Positions 9,015-19,081 are shown, counted from the first letter of the stretch. The stretch: DNA of 64,000 bases from RFPW01 sp040401595 (GCA_040401595.1 JBBAOE010000006.1:1-64000), one strand, 5' to 3'. Numbers and translations are program-made. The notes: generated from the sequence alone by a model not told the origin.

Positions 9015-10208
9015 TCATTCCTCCACGTAGGGCGAAATCACTTTCCATTTGCCGTCCTGGATTTGTGAAACGCGTGAAGCGTTACTCCCCAGGCGCTTGG
9101 TGGCCGTGAAACTCGAGCGCGGGCTGCCAAACATGTCGGGCTCGAAGGTGATCTTGTCCATCACCTTGATGAAGCTCTCCGTGTTCAGGTTCTTGCCAGC
9201 CTTGGCAGCCGCATTGGCGAACGAATTGATGATGATGTAACCGTAGGCCGAAAACACGGTCGGATCTTCGTTGAACTTGGTCTTGTATTTGTTTGCCCAG
9301 AAGCCCAGTTGCTGGGACTGCTCATCGGTATAGGGGTTTTGCACCGTCATGGCGGCGTAGAGACCATCCATGGCCTTGCCGCCCAGTTTGTGAATCAGGT
9401 CCGAATAGGCTGCGCTGGAGCCAAAGAAGACCGGACTGAATCCCATCTTGCGGGCGGTCCCGATCGTGCCGATGGTTTCGCGAATGATCGTACCCAGAAT
9501 GACCATTTCGCAGCCGCTGGCCTGCATCTTGGCAACTTGCGTCGAAAAATCGGTTGTCCCGCGTTTGAAGTTGGTTTTCTCGGTGAACTCCAGGCCCAGC
9601 GTCTTCAGGGCCGCCTCGCCGCCGCGCAGCACTTCGAGGCCAAAGTCATCATCCTGATAGATCGTGCAGATTTTTTTAACGCCTTTTTCCTTGATCAGCT
9701 TCGGCGCATTCATACGGATCTGGTCGAAGTAGGTGGCGGCGAAGGAGTACTTCAGGCGATGAAAGGGCTCATACATTTCGCGGGCTGCGGTGATCGGGAA
9801 AAAATTGATCACATTCTTTTCGAATTGCACCGGCATGGCCGCGAGGTTCTGGGCTGTTCCGATGTGGCCCACCATCATGAAGATCTTGTCCTGATTGACC
9901 AGCTTCTGAGCGGCAAGGACCGATTTCTTGGGGTCATACCCATCGTCCTCGACGAGCAGTTTGAGCTTGCGCCCAGCGATCCCCCCTTGCTCGTTGATCT
10001 CGTCCACAGCCAGTTGCATCCCGGCACGCGACTGCTTGCCATAGCCGGCGAGCGGACCGGAGAGATCCTGGATGCTGCCCAGCAGAATCTCGTCTTTCGA
10101 CACGCCCTGGGCCGGTGTGGGGCTGCCCTGGGCATGGGCCAGGCTGGACAGGACCAGGGTGGTGGCCAGTGCACTGGCCAGGGTGGATAGGATGGTGTGG
10201 CGCTTCAT
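9015..10208 (-). CDS. Liv-type ABC transporter substrate-binding protein
   Basis: A 397-residue periplasmic binding protein of the branched-chain amino acid (LivJ/LivK, type I fold) family. A signal peptide ends at SLAHAQ (about residue 27). The mature protein starts with the typical ILLGSIQDLSGPLAGYG, followed by GMQLAVDEINEQGGIAGRK and the hinge-region block VGHIGTAQNLAAMP. AGGAG lies upstream of the ATG. It belongs with livHMGF just upstream on the same strand, with the acyl-CoA ligase inserted between, so the ligand may be an organic or aromatic acid rather than an amino acid (inference). Confidence 0.92.
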   Translation of the reverse strand: MKRHTILSTLASALATTLVLSSLAHAQGSPTPAQGVSKDEILLGSIQDLSGPLAGYGKQSRAGMQLAVDEINEQGGIAGRKLKLLVEDDGYDPKKSVLAAQKLVNQDKIFMMVGHIGTAQNLAAMPVQFEKNVINFFPITAAREMYEPFHRLKYSFAATYFDQIRMNAPKLIKEKGVKKICTIYQDDDFGLEVLRGGEAALKTLGLEFTEKTNFKRGTTDFSTQVAKMQASGCEMVILGTIIRETIGTIGTARKMGFSPVFFGSSAAYSDLIHKLGGKAMDGLYAAMTVQNPYTDEQSQQLGFWANKYKTKFNEDPTVFSAYGYIIINSFANAAAKAGKNLNTESFIKVMDKITFEPDMFGSPRSSFTATKRLGSNASRVSQIQDGKWKVISPYVEE

Positions 10209-10218
10209 GGGAGTCTCC

Positions 10219-12084
10219 TCAGGTGGTTGAGCGATACATCGCTTCGATGGGGCTGGCGTACTTGGTTTCCACTAGCTTGCGTTTGAGTTTCATGGTGGGG
10301 GTGAGTTCCTCGTCTTCGGCGGTCAGCTGAGTGTCGAGGAGGAAGAACTTCTTGATCTGTTCGACCCGGGCGACGCTGCGATTGACGCGGTCGACTTCGT
10401 CCTGAATCAGTTGTTGCACCTCAGTCGATCGGGTCAGGCTGGCGTAATTGCTGAACGGGACCTCCCGATCTTGCGCAAATTTTTCAACATTATCCTGGTC
10501 GATCATGATAATCGCGGTTAGAAACGGTCGGCGATCCCCGATCACGACGGCATCCGTGATGTAGGGGGAGAATTTCAGATCGTTCTCCAATTCACTGGGA
10601 GTGATATTTTTGCCCCCGGCCGTGATGATGATGTCCTTCATCCGATCCGTAATCCGGTAAAACCCGTCGGCATCCACGGTGCCGACGTCGCCCGTGTGCA
10701 ACCAGCCTTGCGCATCAATTGCCTCCGCCGTCTTGTCGGGCAGGTTCAGGTAGCCGGCAAATACATTGGGCCCGCGCACGAGGATTTCGCTGGTCACGGG
10801 GTCGATGCGCACTTCGTTATAGGGCGCTGCCTGGCCAATCGAACCAGGCCGGATCTGACCCGGCGGCGTGCTGGTGGCGGCTCCGCAGGTTTCCGTCATG
10901 CCCCAGGCCTCGAACATCGGTACGCCCAGCGCCAGATACCACCGGATCAGGTCGGGCGAGATCGGGGCGGCGCCGGTAATGAGCACGCGGGCGCGGTGGA
11001 TCCCGAGAATTTTGCGAACGTTGTTGAGAACGAGTAGCCGGGCCAGGATGAACTGGAGTTTGAGCCAGGCGCTGACCGGCGCACCGGCCAAAACCAGTTG
11101 AACGATGCGCCCACCAACGGCCATGCCCCAGGCGAAGCTGGCCTGTTGCAGCCAGCCGGAATCCTTGAGCGCAATCATGACGCCCGAGTAGAGCTTCTCC
11201 CAGACCCGGGGTACCGCGGCAAACACCGTGGGTGCGATTTCCCGGACGTTTTCAGGAATCGTTTGCGGGTTCTCAACGAAGTTCAGACGGGCACCGGTAT
11301 AGATCGAATGATAGGCACCGCCTACGCGTTCAACAATATGGCAGAGCGGCAGAAAAGCCATGCGCTCGTCCTGGGCATCTTGCGGCAGGACGGTGCTCAA
11401 GCCCCGCACCGAATAGACCAGGCCGCGATGACGATGCATGGCGCCTTTGGGTTTTCCAGTCGTCCCGGAGGTGTAAACGAGGATCGCCAGATCGTCGGGC
11501 TGACACGCGTCGCAGCGCGCCTGAAGCGCGCCGGGCTGAGCTTGCGACCACTGCCGCCCGCGCTCGCGCAGGGCGTCCAGGCTCATCACCATCGGGTCTT
11601 GCATGGTCCGTAGACCGTCCATATCGAAGACAACGATCTGGCGCAATCTTGGTAGTTGGTCCCGGACTTCAAGCACCTTGTCGAGTTGTTCATCGTCCTC
11701 AACGAAGATCACGACGCTATCGGAGTCTTCACACAGGTAATGCACCTGCGGGGCAGCGTCGGTCGGATAAATCCCGCTTGAAACGCCACCGCAGGACAGA
11801 ACGGCCAGGTCGGTGAGCACCCATTCAACCACCGTGTTGGACAGAATCGATGCGCGTTCGCCGGCGGCAAAACCCAGACTCAGCAGGCCGTTACCGATCT
11901 CTTCGACCTGTTGGGCCGCCTGTGTCCAGCTCCAGCTGCGCCAAAGCCCGAGTTTTTTCTGTCGCATCCAGACCTGATCCGTGCGCAACCGGGCGCCCGC
12001 CCGAAACAGGGCGGGTATGGTTTCGCCCGGCAGATCGACGCTCGAGCGCTCGCGCAGCGTGTTGAGGTTCCAGAGATTGCTCAT
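10219..12084 (-). CDS. long-chain acyl-CoA synthetase family (AMP-forming)
   Basis: A 621-residue adenylate-forming ligase that activates a carboxylic acid to its CoA thioester. The phosphate-binding loop is VYTSGTTGKPKGAMHRHRG, followed by EAWGMTETCGAAT and the adenylate-binding block LHTGDVGTVDADGFYRITDR. The C-terminal hinge and lysine region are complete (KDIIITAGGKNITPSE). It starts 9 bases after livF and ends 10 bases before the binding protein gene, so it is part of the Liv operon. Ligases embedded in Liv operons usually act on the imported acid; the exact acid is not known. Confidence 0.92.
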   Translation of the reverse strand: MSNLWNLNTLRERSSVDLPGETIPALFRAGARLRTDQVWMRQKKLGLWRSWSWTQAAQQVEEIGNGLLSLGFAAGERASILSNTVVEWVLTDLAVLSCGGVSSGIYPTDAAPQVHYLCEDSDSVVIFVEDDEQLDKVLEVRDQLPRLRQIVVFDMDGLRTMQDPMVMSLDALRERGRQWSQAQPGALQARCDACQPDDLAILVYTSGTTGKPKGAMHRHRGLVYSVRGLSTVLPQDAQDERMAFLPLCHIVERVGGAYHSIYTGARLNFVENPQTIPENVREIAPTVFAAVPRVWEKLYSGVMIALKDSGWLQQASFAWGMAVGGRIVQLVLAGAPVSAWLKLQFILARLLVLNNVRKILGIHRARVLITGAAPISPDLIRWYLALGVPMFEAWGMTETCGAATSTPPGQIRPGSIGQAAPYNEVRIDPVTSEILVRGPNVFAGYLNLPDKTAEAIDAQGWLHTGDVGTVDADGFYRITDRMKDIIITAGGKNITPSELENDLKFSPYITDAVVIGDRRPFLTAIIMIDQDNVEKFAQDREVPFSNYASLTRSTEVQQLIQDEVDRVNRSVARVEQIKKFFLLDTQLTAEDEELTPTMKLKRKLVETKYASPIEAMYRSTT

Positions 12085-12093
12085 GTCCGGTCC

Positions 12094-12969
12094 TTAGCGC
12101 CACATTTTCTTTTTCTTCCAGCGCCGCTCACCGCGTACGCCGTCGTTCTTCAGGCCGAGATAAAACTCCTTGATGTCTTCTTTCTCACGCAGGCGTTCGC
12201 AGCTATCTTCCATGACGATCCGGCCATTCTCAAGAACATAACCATAATCGGCCGCGTTGAGCGCCATGTTGGCGTTCTGTTCCACCAGCAGGATGGTCGT
12301 ACCCTGCTCGCGATTGATTCGAACGACGATCTCGAAGATCTCCCGGGTCAGTTTCGGGGACAGGCCAAGGCTGGGTTCGTCGAGCAGGATCAGGTCGGGG
12401 CGTGCCATCAGGGCGCGTGAAATCGCCAGCATCTGCTGCTGACCACCCGAAAGCAGTCCGGCTTCCTGGTCCCTGCGTTCACGCAGGATCGGAAAATAGC
12501 CAAAGACCGTTTCCAGGTCGCGTGCGACGCCGTCGCGGTCCTTGCGCGTGTAGGCGCCCATCAACAGATTGTCCATGACGCTCAGGAGCGCGAAGACCTC
12601 GCGCCCCTCGGGGACATGGCTGAGCCCGTGCTTGACGATCTTCGCTGGATCTTGCGCCGTGATATCCACACCCTTGAACGCAATCGAGCCTTTGCGAGGA
12701 TCGATGATTCCGGAGATGGTTTTGAGGATGGTAGTTTTACCGGCACCGTTGGAGCCGAGGACGGTCGAGATTTCACCCTGGCGAACCGTCAGACTGACGC
12801 CACGGATCGCCTTGATCGGGCCGTAGGCACTCTCGACATTGAGCAGGCGCAGCATCGCCCGATCGTCATCGGCTGCCCCGGGTACGAATGGCGTGGGCGC
12901 ACTGGAGACCGGCGTCCGCCGGTTCGTTGACCCCGTATTGGCCAGGTGCTCGCCGGATGCTTGCGTCAT
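12094..12969 (-). CDS. livF: Liv-type ABC transporter ATP-binding protein (LivF)
   Basis: A 291-residue ATPase subunit, one of the pair that powers the Liv-type importer. Walker A is GSNGAGKTT, the signature is LLSGGQQQM, and Walker B is [13 protein letters not shown]. The first ~40 residues before LRLLNVESAYGPIKA are an extension not needed by the family; a later start is possible, but the ATG overlaps the livG stop (ATGA), which favours translational coupling from here. The tail is unusually basic (RRWKKKKMWR). Confidence 0.93.
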   Translation of the reverse strand: MTQASGEHLANTGSTNRRTPVSSAPTPFVPGAADDDRAMLRLLNVESAYGPIKAIRGVSLTVRQGEISTVLGSNGAGKTTILKTISGIIDPRKGSIAFKGVDITAQDPAKIVKHGLSHVPEGREVFALLSVMDNLLMGAYTRKDRDGVARDLETVFGYFPILRERRDQEAGLLSGGQQQMLAISRALMARPDLILLDEPSLGLSPKLTREIFEIVVRINREQGTTILLVEQNANMALNAADYGYVLENGRIVMEDSCERLREKEDIKEFYLGLKNDGVRGERRWKKKKMWR

Positions 12970-13796
12970 GGGTTCGACCCTGATCGGACAACGGGGCGGC
13001 GCAAGGACGAGACATCACTGACCGAGCCCAGATACGCTTCGATCACCCCGGGGTCACTCTGAACTTCGCGCGAGGTACCGAGCGCCAGGATTTCGCCCTG
13101 ATTCATCGCCAGAACCCGATCCGAGACCTTGGAGACGAGCGACATATCGTGTTCCACCATGAGGATGGTGACGCCGAGTTCCTGGCAGATGTCCTGGATC
13201 CAGAACGCCATGTCGTCGGTCTCTTCGACATTGAGTCCCGACGAGGGTTCATCGAGCAGAATCAGCCGTGGCTGAGCGCACAGGGCGCGCGCCATTTCGA
13301 CGACCTTGCGAACGCCATAGGGCAGACCGGCAACGAGGGTGTCACGATAATGCTGGAGTTCCAGAAACTCGATCACCTCTTCGGCTTTTTGCCGCGCTTC
13401 CAGTTCGACTGCGCGAACGCTAGGGGTAAAAAACAGGTCCTGCCAGAGCTTGCTGCGGCGTTGCGTATGACGCCCGATCAGCAGGTTCTGCAACACAGTT
13501 GCAAACTCGAATAATTCGATATTCTGAAATGTTCTCGCAATCCCCAGCGCCGCCACGGCATGCGGGGGTTGATCCGTCAGTCGGAGCATCCCCTGCGGAC
13601 CGGCGTAATCGATCGTTCCGGAGGTCGGGTTGTAGATCCGACTAATCAGGTTAAAGACTGTCGTCTTGCCCGCACCGTTCGGTCCGATCAAGGTGAATAC
13701 TTCGCCAGCCCGAACCTCGAAGCTGACTTCCTTGACCGCGAGCACGCCACCAAAACGTACGCTCAACTGGTTGGCCGATAAGAGGACTGTACTCAT
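12966..13796 (-). CDS. livG: Liv-type ABC transporter ATP-binding protein (LivG)
   Basis: A 276-residue ATPase subunit, the partner of LivF. Walker A is GPNGAGKTT at about residue 38. [18 protein letters not shown] is the LivG-typical Q-loop region, followed by the switch region [14 protein letters not shown]. Both ends overlap neighbours by 4 bases (ATGA), with livM upstream and livF downstream, consistent with tight operon translation. Confidence 0.94.
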   Translation of the reverse strand: MSTVLLSANQLSVRFGGVLAVKEVSFEVRAGEVFTLIGPNGAGKTTVFNLISRIYNPTSGTIDYAGPQGMLRLTDQPPHAVAALGIARTFQNIELFEFATVLQNLLIGRHTQRRSKLWQDLFFTPSVRAVELEARQKAEEVIEFLELQHYRDTLVAGLPYGVRKVVEMARALCAQPRLILLDEPSSGLNVEETDDMAFWIQDICQELGVTILMVEHDMSLVSKVSDRVLAMNQGEILALGTSREVQSDPGVIEAYLGSVSDVSSLRRPVVRSGSNP

Positions 13797-14869
13797 CGGA
13801 GCCGATCGGATTTTTGGAATGATTTTTGTCGCTTGAACATGCCCTTGCGATAGAAGGGGAAGGTCTCAAGATAGGTCCGTACCTTGAGCCAGCGACCGTA
13901 GAGCCCCATGGGCTCGAAGAGTACAAAAGCGACCAGCACCGATCCGTATACGACGCTCTGCAGCCCCGGCGCCTGGCCGATGGTTTCGGGCAGGTAATCC
14001 TTGAAGATCGAGATCGTTTGTGGCATCGCGATCAGGAAAATTGCACCCAAAAATGCGCCATGCACCGAACCAAGCCCGCCGATGACGATCATCAGGAGCA
14101 GATCGATCGATTGTAAAATATTGAATTGATCGGGTGAAATGAACTGAAGCTTGTGAGCGTAGAGGGCGCCGGCTATCCCGGCAAGGGCCGCTGAGAGCGC
14201 AAATGACAGGGTCTTGTAGCGTGCCAGGTGGATGCCCATGCTTTGCGCAGAGATTTCCGAATCCCGAATCGCCACAAACGCCCGTCCGGTGGGTGAACGC
14301 AAAATATTGAGAATGGCGAGCGTTGCCAGAATCGTGATGAGCAGACACAGAAAGTAGAACTGGGTCCCCGAACTGAGCGTCCAGCCGAAAATTTCCGGGG
14401 CCTTGATCTGAATGCCGGAGTTGCCACCGGTGACCGAGTCCCAGCGGGCCAGACCCTCTTCGACAATGAATCCGAAGGCGAGTGTGGCCATCCCCAGATA
14501 AATCCCGCGCACCCGCAGAGCGGGCAGGCCGACCACCAGTCCCACCGCAGCCGACAGCCCTGCGGCGCAGCTCAATGCCAGGGGAAAGGGCAGGCCAGCA
14601 TTGGTCAGGACGGCTTGCGTGTAAGCGCCGACACCGAGAAAGGCCGCGTGGCCGAGCGAAAACAGGCCCGTGAATCCCGCCAGAAGCATGAGCCCAAGGC
14701 CAGCAATCGAATAAATCAGTACGAAGGTCAACTGCGCCAGCCAGTATTCCGGGATCACCCAGGGTGCCAGTAACAGCGCCACCATCAGGGCGCTGTACCA
14801 AAACTGATGGCCGCCATGTTTGGCAAGCCGGATGTCTTGTTCGTAGTCGGTCTTGAAGCGGAATCGCAT
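13793..14869 (-). CDS. livM: Liv-type ABC transporter permease (LivM)
   Basis: A 358-residue inner-membrane permease with many hydrophobic segments. It has the family block [14 protein letters not shown] and the cytoplasmic coupling region [20 protein letters not shown]. The C-terminus ([21 protein letters not shown]) is cytoplasmic and basic. It lies 24 bases after livH and overlaps livG by 4 bases. Confidence 0.94.
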   Translation of the reverse strand: MRFRFKTDYEQDIRLAKHGGHQFWYSALMVALLLAPWVIPEYWLAQLTFVLIYSIAGLGLMLLAGFTGLFSLGHAAFLGVGAYTQAVLTNAGLPFPLALSCAAGLSAAVGLVVGLPALRVRGIYLGMATLAFGFIVEEGLARWDSVTGGNSGIQIKAPEIFGWTLSSGTQFYFLCLLITILATLAILNILRSPTGRAFVAIRDSEISAQSMGIHLARYKTLSFALSAALAGIAGALYAHKLQFISPDQFNILQSIDLLLMIVIGGLGSVHGAFLGAIFLIAMPQTISIFKDYLPETIGQAPGLQSVVYGSVLVAFVLFEPMGLYGRWLKVRTYLETFPFYRKGMFKRQKSFQKSDRLR

Positions 14870-14893
14870 CGGTGCTTTGCTTTGCGCTTTGGG

Positions 14894-15772
14894 TCAGACT
14901 TTCTTGCGCAGCTTTTCGCCAAACAAGCCGTTGGGCTTGACGACCAGCATGAGCAGGACCACGACGTATGCCGCAATATCCTTGAATCCGTCGGGCAGGT
15001 AAAAACCCGACAGCGACTCGATGATGCCGATGATGAGCCCGCCAACGATCGCGCCAGGCAGGCTGCCAAAGCCTCCGACGACAGCTGCTGGAAAGGCTTT
15101 GAGGCCGATCAGACCCATGTTGGCATGCACAAACGTGATGGGCGCGAGTAACAGACCCGCGATGGCAGCGACGGCTGCCGCCAGCCCCCAGGCGACGCCG
15201 TTGAGCGCGCGCACCGGAATCCCCATGTAGTAGGCCGCGAGCTGATTCTGCGAGGCGGCCTGCATGGCGATCCCCAGCTTGCTGTAGCGAAACAGTGCAA
15301 ACAACAGGGCGCACAGCAGGGCGGTGGCACCAATCACGACCACTTGTTCGACATTGATGACGAGTCCTGCAGCTTTCCAGATTTCGTCCTTGTAGGGGAC
15401 GGGCAGGACATGGGTCTCGGTGCCGATGTTGGGCAGCATGGTGATCAGTCCGCGTGCTACATATCCAATGCCGATCGTCAGCATGACCACGGAGAAGGCC
15501 GGCTGGCCCAGGATCGGTCGGATCACGACGCGCTCGAGAATGACGCCAAACAGGGTCATGGCGGTAATCGCGCTGAGAACCGCGAGCCAGTAAGGCAGGC
15601 CGAGCCAGGTCATCGCCGCCAGGCCGCCAAAGGCACCCATCATCATGAGTTCGCCCTGGGCGAAGCTCACCGTTTCAGTCGCTTTGTAAATCAGAACAAA
15701 GCCGAGCGCGATCAGCCCATAGATGCATCCCTGAGAAATACCGCTCAGGGTCATTTGGAAGAATTGAATCAT
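14894..15772 (-). CDS. livH: Liv-type ABC transporter permease (LivH)
   Basis: A 292-residue permease and first gene of the operon, with hydrophobic segments throughout. The N-terminal block SGISQGCIYGLIALGFVLIY and the later FAQGELMMMGAF are typical of LivH. The frame is open 27 codons further upstream to 15853, but that extension lacks similarity to the family, so the ATG at 15772 is preferred. No strong ribosome site is visible at either start. The order livH-livM-livG-livF-ligase-binding protein-carboxylase-aldolase suggests uptake, CoA activation and carboxylation of one class of acid. Confidence 0.92.
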   Translation of the reverse strand: MIQFFQMTLSGISQGCIYGLIALGFVLIYKATETVSFAQGELMMMGAFGGLAAMTWLGLPYWLAVLSAITAMTLFGVILERVVIRPILGQPAFSVVMLTIGIGYVARGLITMLPNIGTETHVLPVPYKDEIWKAAGLVINVEQVVVIGATALLCALLFALFRYSKLGIAMQAASQNQLAAYYMGIPVRALNGVAWGLAAAVAAIAGLLLAPITFVHANMGLIGLKAFPAAVVGGFGSLPGAIVGGLIIGIIESLSGFYLPDGFKDIAAYVVVLLMLVVKPNGLFGEKLRKKV

Positions 15773-15992
15773 CGGTCGGGCTGGAACAAACTGTCGCGTT
15801 GGGTATCGAGCTGCACCGACCGGGGTCAGTGTGCGCCAGGAGATTAAAGACAAGTTGACTCGAGCGGGGCGACAGTACCCGATTCGGTGGCTTTGATGTG
15901 TCGTGCGGCCCGATGGCTAGGGTTTGTACTAGGATGAAGGATTGGACTTAGAGGCTTCGGACGCTACCCCCTTGGCTGAGGCAAAATAACAG

Positions 15993-16046
15993 CCTGAGTC
16001 TGCTGAGTCTGCTGAAACTCCTGAAACTCCTGAAACTCCTGAATCG
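15993..16046. repeat. 9-bp tandem repeat, six copies, in the livH-VOC intergenic space
   Basis: Six 9-bp units (CCTGAGTCT, GCTGAGTCT, GCTGAAACT, CCTGAAACT twice, CCTGAATCG) lie in the ~290-base divergent space between livH and the VOC gene, ending 15 bases before the VOC ATG. Apart from this array nothing could be assigned in 15773-16061, although promoters for both genes should be here. Confidence 0.9.
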
Positions 16047-16061
16047 TCCACGGTGAACTTC

Positions 16062-16481
16062 ATGCAACGCCCCTTTCACCTCGCCTTCCCCGTCCACGAT
16101 CTGGGCGCCGCCCGCGCTTTTTATGGCGAACTTCTGGGCTGCCCCGAGGGCCGAAGCTCGCCCGAATGGATCGATTTTGATCTCTTTGGCCACCAGATCG
16201 TTGCGCATCTGGCGCCCGAGCAATGCGGGCTCGATGCAACCAATGCCGTCGACGGCGATCAGGTCCCGATTCGACATTTCGGCGTGGTGTTGCCGATGCA
16301 GGAGTGGCAGGCGCTCGCCGATAAGCTGACCGCAGTGGGTACAACATTCATCATCGAGCCCCATGTGCGATTCAAGGGCTTGGCGGGCGAGCAGGCGACC
16401 TTCTTTTTTCTTGATCCGTCGGGCAATGCGCTGGAGTTCAAGGCGTTCGCCGATCTTGGCCAGCTGTTCGCCAAGCAATAG
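16062..16481 (+). CDS. VOC family (glyoxalase/dioxygenase fold) protein
   Basis: A 139-residue single-domain protein of the vicinal oxygen chelate superfamily. It opens with [20 protein letters not shown], carrying the first metal-ligand His, and closes with [16 protein letters not shown], carrying the ligand Glu. RHFGVVLP in the middle carries a further His. The reaction is not predictable from sequence. The frame also has a GTG three codons upstream (16053); the ATG is chosen because the family normally starts close to FHLAFPV. Confidence 0.85.
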   Translation: MQRPFHLAFPVHDLGAARAFYGELLGCPEGRSSPEWIDFDLFGHQIVAHLAPEQCGLDATNAVDGDQVPIRHFGVVLPMQEWQALADKLTAVGTTFIIEPHVRFKGLAGEQATFFFLDPSGNALEFKAFADLGQLFAKQ

Positions 16482-16592
16482 GCCGGTCGTCAGAGGCATG
16501 GCCGGAGGACGCGGGGGTCAATCCACTTGGCCCCTCTGCGTCGTGGTGCGGGATGGCCCTGGGCGGCGCTCGATGGCGCTGGGCCGGGTCAG

Positions 16593-17537
16593 TCAGCGGT
16601 GATTGATCCAGAGCGCGATCCGGTCCAGGGCCTGACGTGCTTCCGGTAACAGACGGGCCATGACCGGAAACGCATGGGGGACCTTGGGCCACGCCACCAA
16701 GGTACTCGTGCCACGGTGGGCAAGGATGTTCTGGTGCAGCAGTACCGAGTCGTCCTGGAGGGTTTCGGCCTCGCTCACGATGATGAGACAAGGCGGCAAA
16801 CCTTCGACGCTGGCCAGAATCGGTGAAAGTCTCGGGTCCGTGACCGGGATGCCGGGCGCATATTGCTCACGATACTCATCCAGGAGTTGCTGATTGAGCA
16901 TGACATCGGTCTTCTCATTCCCCTGGACCGATGGGTTCCGATTCGACAGGTCCAGCCAGGGTGACAGCAGAAAAAAGGCTCTGGGCAGCGCCAGGCGTTC
17001 GGGTAGCGCGGTGGAATCCGAAGCTTGACCGATGGTGGCCTGGGCCCGATCACGAATCGTTTGCAAGGTCGCCAGCGTGATGTTGCCTCCAGCGCTGTCA
17101 CCGGCCATCAGCAAACGCTCGGGGGCATGGCTCTGGAGAAGCGCCTGATACACCGCCAGCGCGTCGTCGAGTGCGGCCGGAAACGGATGTTCGGGCGCTA
17201 GACGATAGTCCACCATCAACAGTTTGATCTGGGCTTTTTCAGCCAGATAGGCCGCCATGTCGCGGTGACTGTTCGGGCCGCCCATGACGAACCCACCGCC
17301 GTGAAAATACAGGCACACCGTCGCGTCCGAACGCGAACGCAAGGCCTGTGGGATCACCCACTCGACCGCAACGTCGGCGATTCGATCGGATTCAAGGGTG
17401 ATCGATGGGTCGGTTTTGCTGCGCACCGCCGCCAAGAGCTTCCGGTTACGGCGAAACCGGTGTTCAGCGCTCAGTTTCATGCCGGATTTTTTCTGCCACT
17501 TCAGGACAGCACTGAGGAGAACATTTTGGATGCTCAT
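16593..17537 (-). CDS. alpha/beta hydrolase, HSL-type esterase
   Basis: A 314-residue carboxylesterase of the hormone-sensitive-lipase (family IV) type. The oxyanion motif is YFHGGGFVMGG, the nucleophile Ser is in GDSAGGN, and the acid and His candidates are in SEAETLQDDS and VPHAFPV. The start overlaps the stop of the upstream flavin monooxygenase by 4 bases (ATGA), so the two are made together. A Baeyer-Villiger enzyme followed by an esterase would convert a ketone to an ester and then to an acid plus an alcohol. Confidence 0.9.
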   Translation of the reverse strand: MSIQNVLLSAVLKWQKKSGMKLSAEHRFRRNRKLLAAVRSKTDPSITLESDRIADVAVEWVIPQALRSRSDATVCLYFHGGGFVMGGPNSHRDMAAYLAEKAQIKLLMVDYRLAPEHPFPAALDDALAVYQALLQSHAPERLLMAGDSAGGNITLATLQTIRDRAQATIGQASDSTALPERLALPRAFFLLSPWLDLSNRNPSVQGNEKTDVMLNQQLLDEYREQYAPGIPVTDPRLSPILASVEGLPPCLIIVSEAETLQDDSVLLHQNILAHRGTSTLVAWPKVPHAFPVMARLLPEARQALDRIALWINHR

Positions 17538-18991
17538 CGGGTCAGAAACTCCTTAAGCCGGAACCGTGCGAGGCGGGAGCGCAGATGGAACGTGGTCCAT
17601 GGCCAGTTCGTGCTGTTGCGGCCATGGTGATCGAGGAAATAACTCGAACAGCCACTGTTCCAAACCGTGCGTTGCAGGGACTGCTGGACGGCTCGATTGT
17701 AGGTCTGGTTGATGACCGGGCTGACAGCGATCGTTTTCAGTTGCTTGCGCCGGGCGGTCGAGATCGCCGAGACGATGAATTTCACCTGAGCCTCGATCAT
17801 CGTGAATGCCGATGCAAAGCTATAGAGGTTTGGCCCGAGGGTCAGGAAGAGGTTTGGGCAGTCTTCCATCATCGTCCCCAGATAGGCCTGTGGCGACCCG
17901 TCCCATCGGGCATGCAGTGATGTGCCAGACTGACCGATGATCCGATGAGCGATCGGGGGTACGGCTACTTCGAATCCTGTCGCGAAAATTAGCACATCGA
18001 TTTCGCAGCAACGTCCATCGTCGGAAATCAGTTGCTGGCCCTGAATTTCACGAATTCCGCCAACCACCTCGACGTTGGGCTTTGCCAGCGCCCGATACCA
18101 GGTGTTGGATTGCAGGATGCGTTTGCAGCCGAGCGAAAAATTGGGCGTCAGGCGCGTCCGCAGACCCGGGTCCTGGATGGCGCGGTGAATGTTGCGAATC
18201 CCCATGGCCTGCAGACGGGTCACCAGGGCCGGGTAGCGCAGGCTCGCGTTGAGTGCTTCAAATTGCAGGTAGAGCATCTTTCGTAAGAACCGCTGCGCGA
18301 GCGGATAGTTCTGAAAGACGCGCTGCCAGGATTTGGGGATCACGAGATCGGTTTTTGGCAAGACCCAAGGGGCTGTGCGCTGGAAGAGCGTGAGTCTCTG
18401 GACGTTGGGCTGAATGGGCGGGACAAACTGGATGGCGGAGGCGCCGCTTCCAATCACGGCAACCCGTTTTCCGTTCAGATCGACAGAATGATCCCAACGA
18501 GAAGAATGAAACTGAACGCCCGGGAAACTCTCGAGTCCGGGGATGCGTGGTGTCACCGGTACATGCATGGGGCCGCACGCCATGATGAGAAAATTCGCCC
18601 GGTAGTCGGTGTCGGGGGTTGTCACGACCCAGCAGCTCTCAGCGGCGTCCCAACGGGCGGTCAGCAGTTCCTGCCCGAACCGAATCCGCTCGACGATCCC
18701 AAATGCCCGGGCGGTATCCTCACAGTACTGTTTGATTTCAGGCTGCTTGGCAAACAGGTGGCTCCAGTTCGGGTTGGGTGCGAAGGAGTAGGAGTAGAGC
18801 GCGGACGGAATGTCGCAGGCACAGTCGGGGTAGCTGTTGTCGCGCCAGACACCGCCGATCGCCGCCGTTTTTTCCAGGATTAGATAATCGATGCCGGCGG
18901 CTTTCAGCTGGATCGCCGCGCCAACGCCGGAAAATCCAGCACCGATGATCAGTACGTCCAGTGGGGGCTGCAAATCGTTCATCCGAACCAT
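17534..18991 (-). CDS. flavin-containing (Baeyer-Villiger-like) monooxygenase
   Basis: A 485-residue FAD- and NADPH-dependent monooxygenase. The FAD Rossmann motif is IIGAGFSGVGAAIQL at about residue 16. The Baeyer-Villiger fingerprint is FPGVQFHSSRWDH, which fits F-x-G-x3-H-x3-W followed by Asp. The second (NADPH) Rossmann motif is VAVIGSGASAIQ. Length is at the short end of the family. The ATG at 18991 is followed by another ATG three codons later. The substrate ketone is unknown; coupling to the esterase supports a role in ketone breakdown. Confidence 0.88.
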   Translation of the reverse strand: MVRMNDLQPPLDVLIIGAGFSGVGAAIQLKAAGIDYLILEKTAAIGGVWRDNSYPDCACDIPSALYSYSFAPNPNWSHLFAKQPEIKQYCEDTARAFGIVERIRFGQELLTARWDAAESCWVVTTPDTDYRANFLIMACGPMHVPVTPRIPGLESFPGVQFHSSRWDHSVDLNGKRVAVIGSGASAIQFVPPIQPNVQRLTLFQRTAPWVLPKTDLVIPKSWQRVFQNYPLAQRFLRKMLYLQFEALNASLRYPALVTRLQAMGIRNIHRAIQDPGLRTRLTPNFSLGCKRILQSNTWYRALAKPNVEVVGGIREIQGQQLISDDGRCCEIDVLIFATGFEVAVPPIAHRIIGQSGTSLHARWDGSPQAYLGTMMEDCPNLFLTLGPNLYSFASAFTMIEAQVKFIVSAISTARRKQLKTIAVSPVINQTYNRAVQQSLQRTVWNSGCSSYFLDHHGRNSTNWPWTTFHLRSRLARFRLKEFLTR

Positions 18992-19033
18992 GGTGACGGG
19001 CGGTATCCATCAGGCGGGAGACGCATTGGCAAC

Positions 19034-19081
19034 ATCATCGGCGGAACCATCGGCGAAACCATCGACGAAATGATTGCCGGA
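19034..19081. repeat. degenerate 12-bp repeat upstream of the monooxygenase gene
   Basis: Four imperfect 12-bp units (ATCATCGGCGGA, ACCATCGGCGAA, ACCATCGACGAA, ATGATTGCCGGA) lie in the divergent space between the monooxygenase and the DUF1330 gene. Units two and three match at 11 of 12 bases and the outer ones are weaker. Confidence 0.6.

Noticed and set aside
13866..15314. Minus-strand 482-residue frame across livM and livH
   Set aside because: Runs out of frame through two well-supported permease genes; low-complexity Arg/Gly-rich product.
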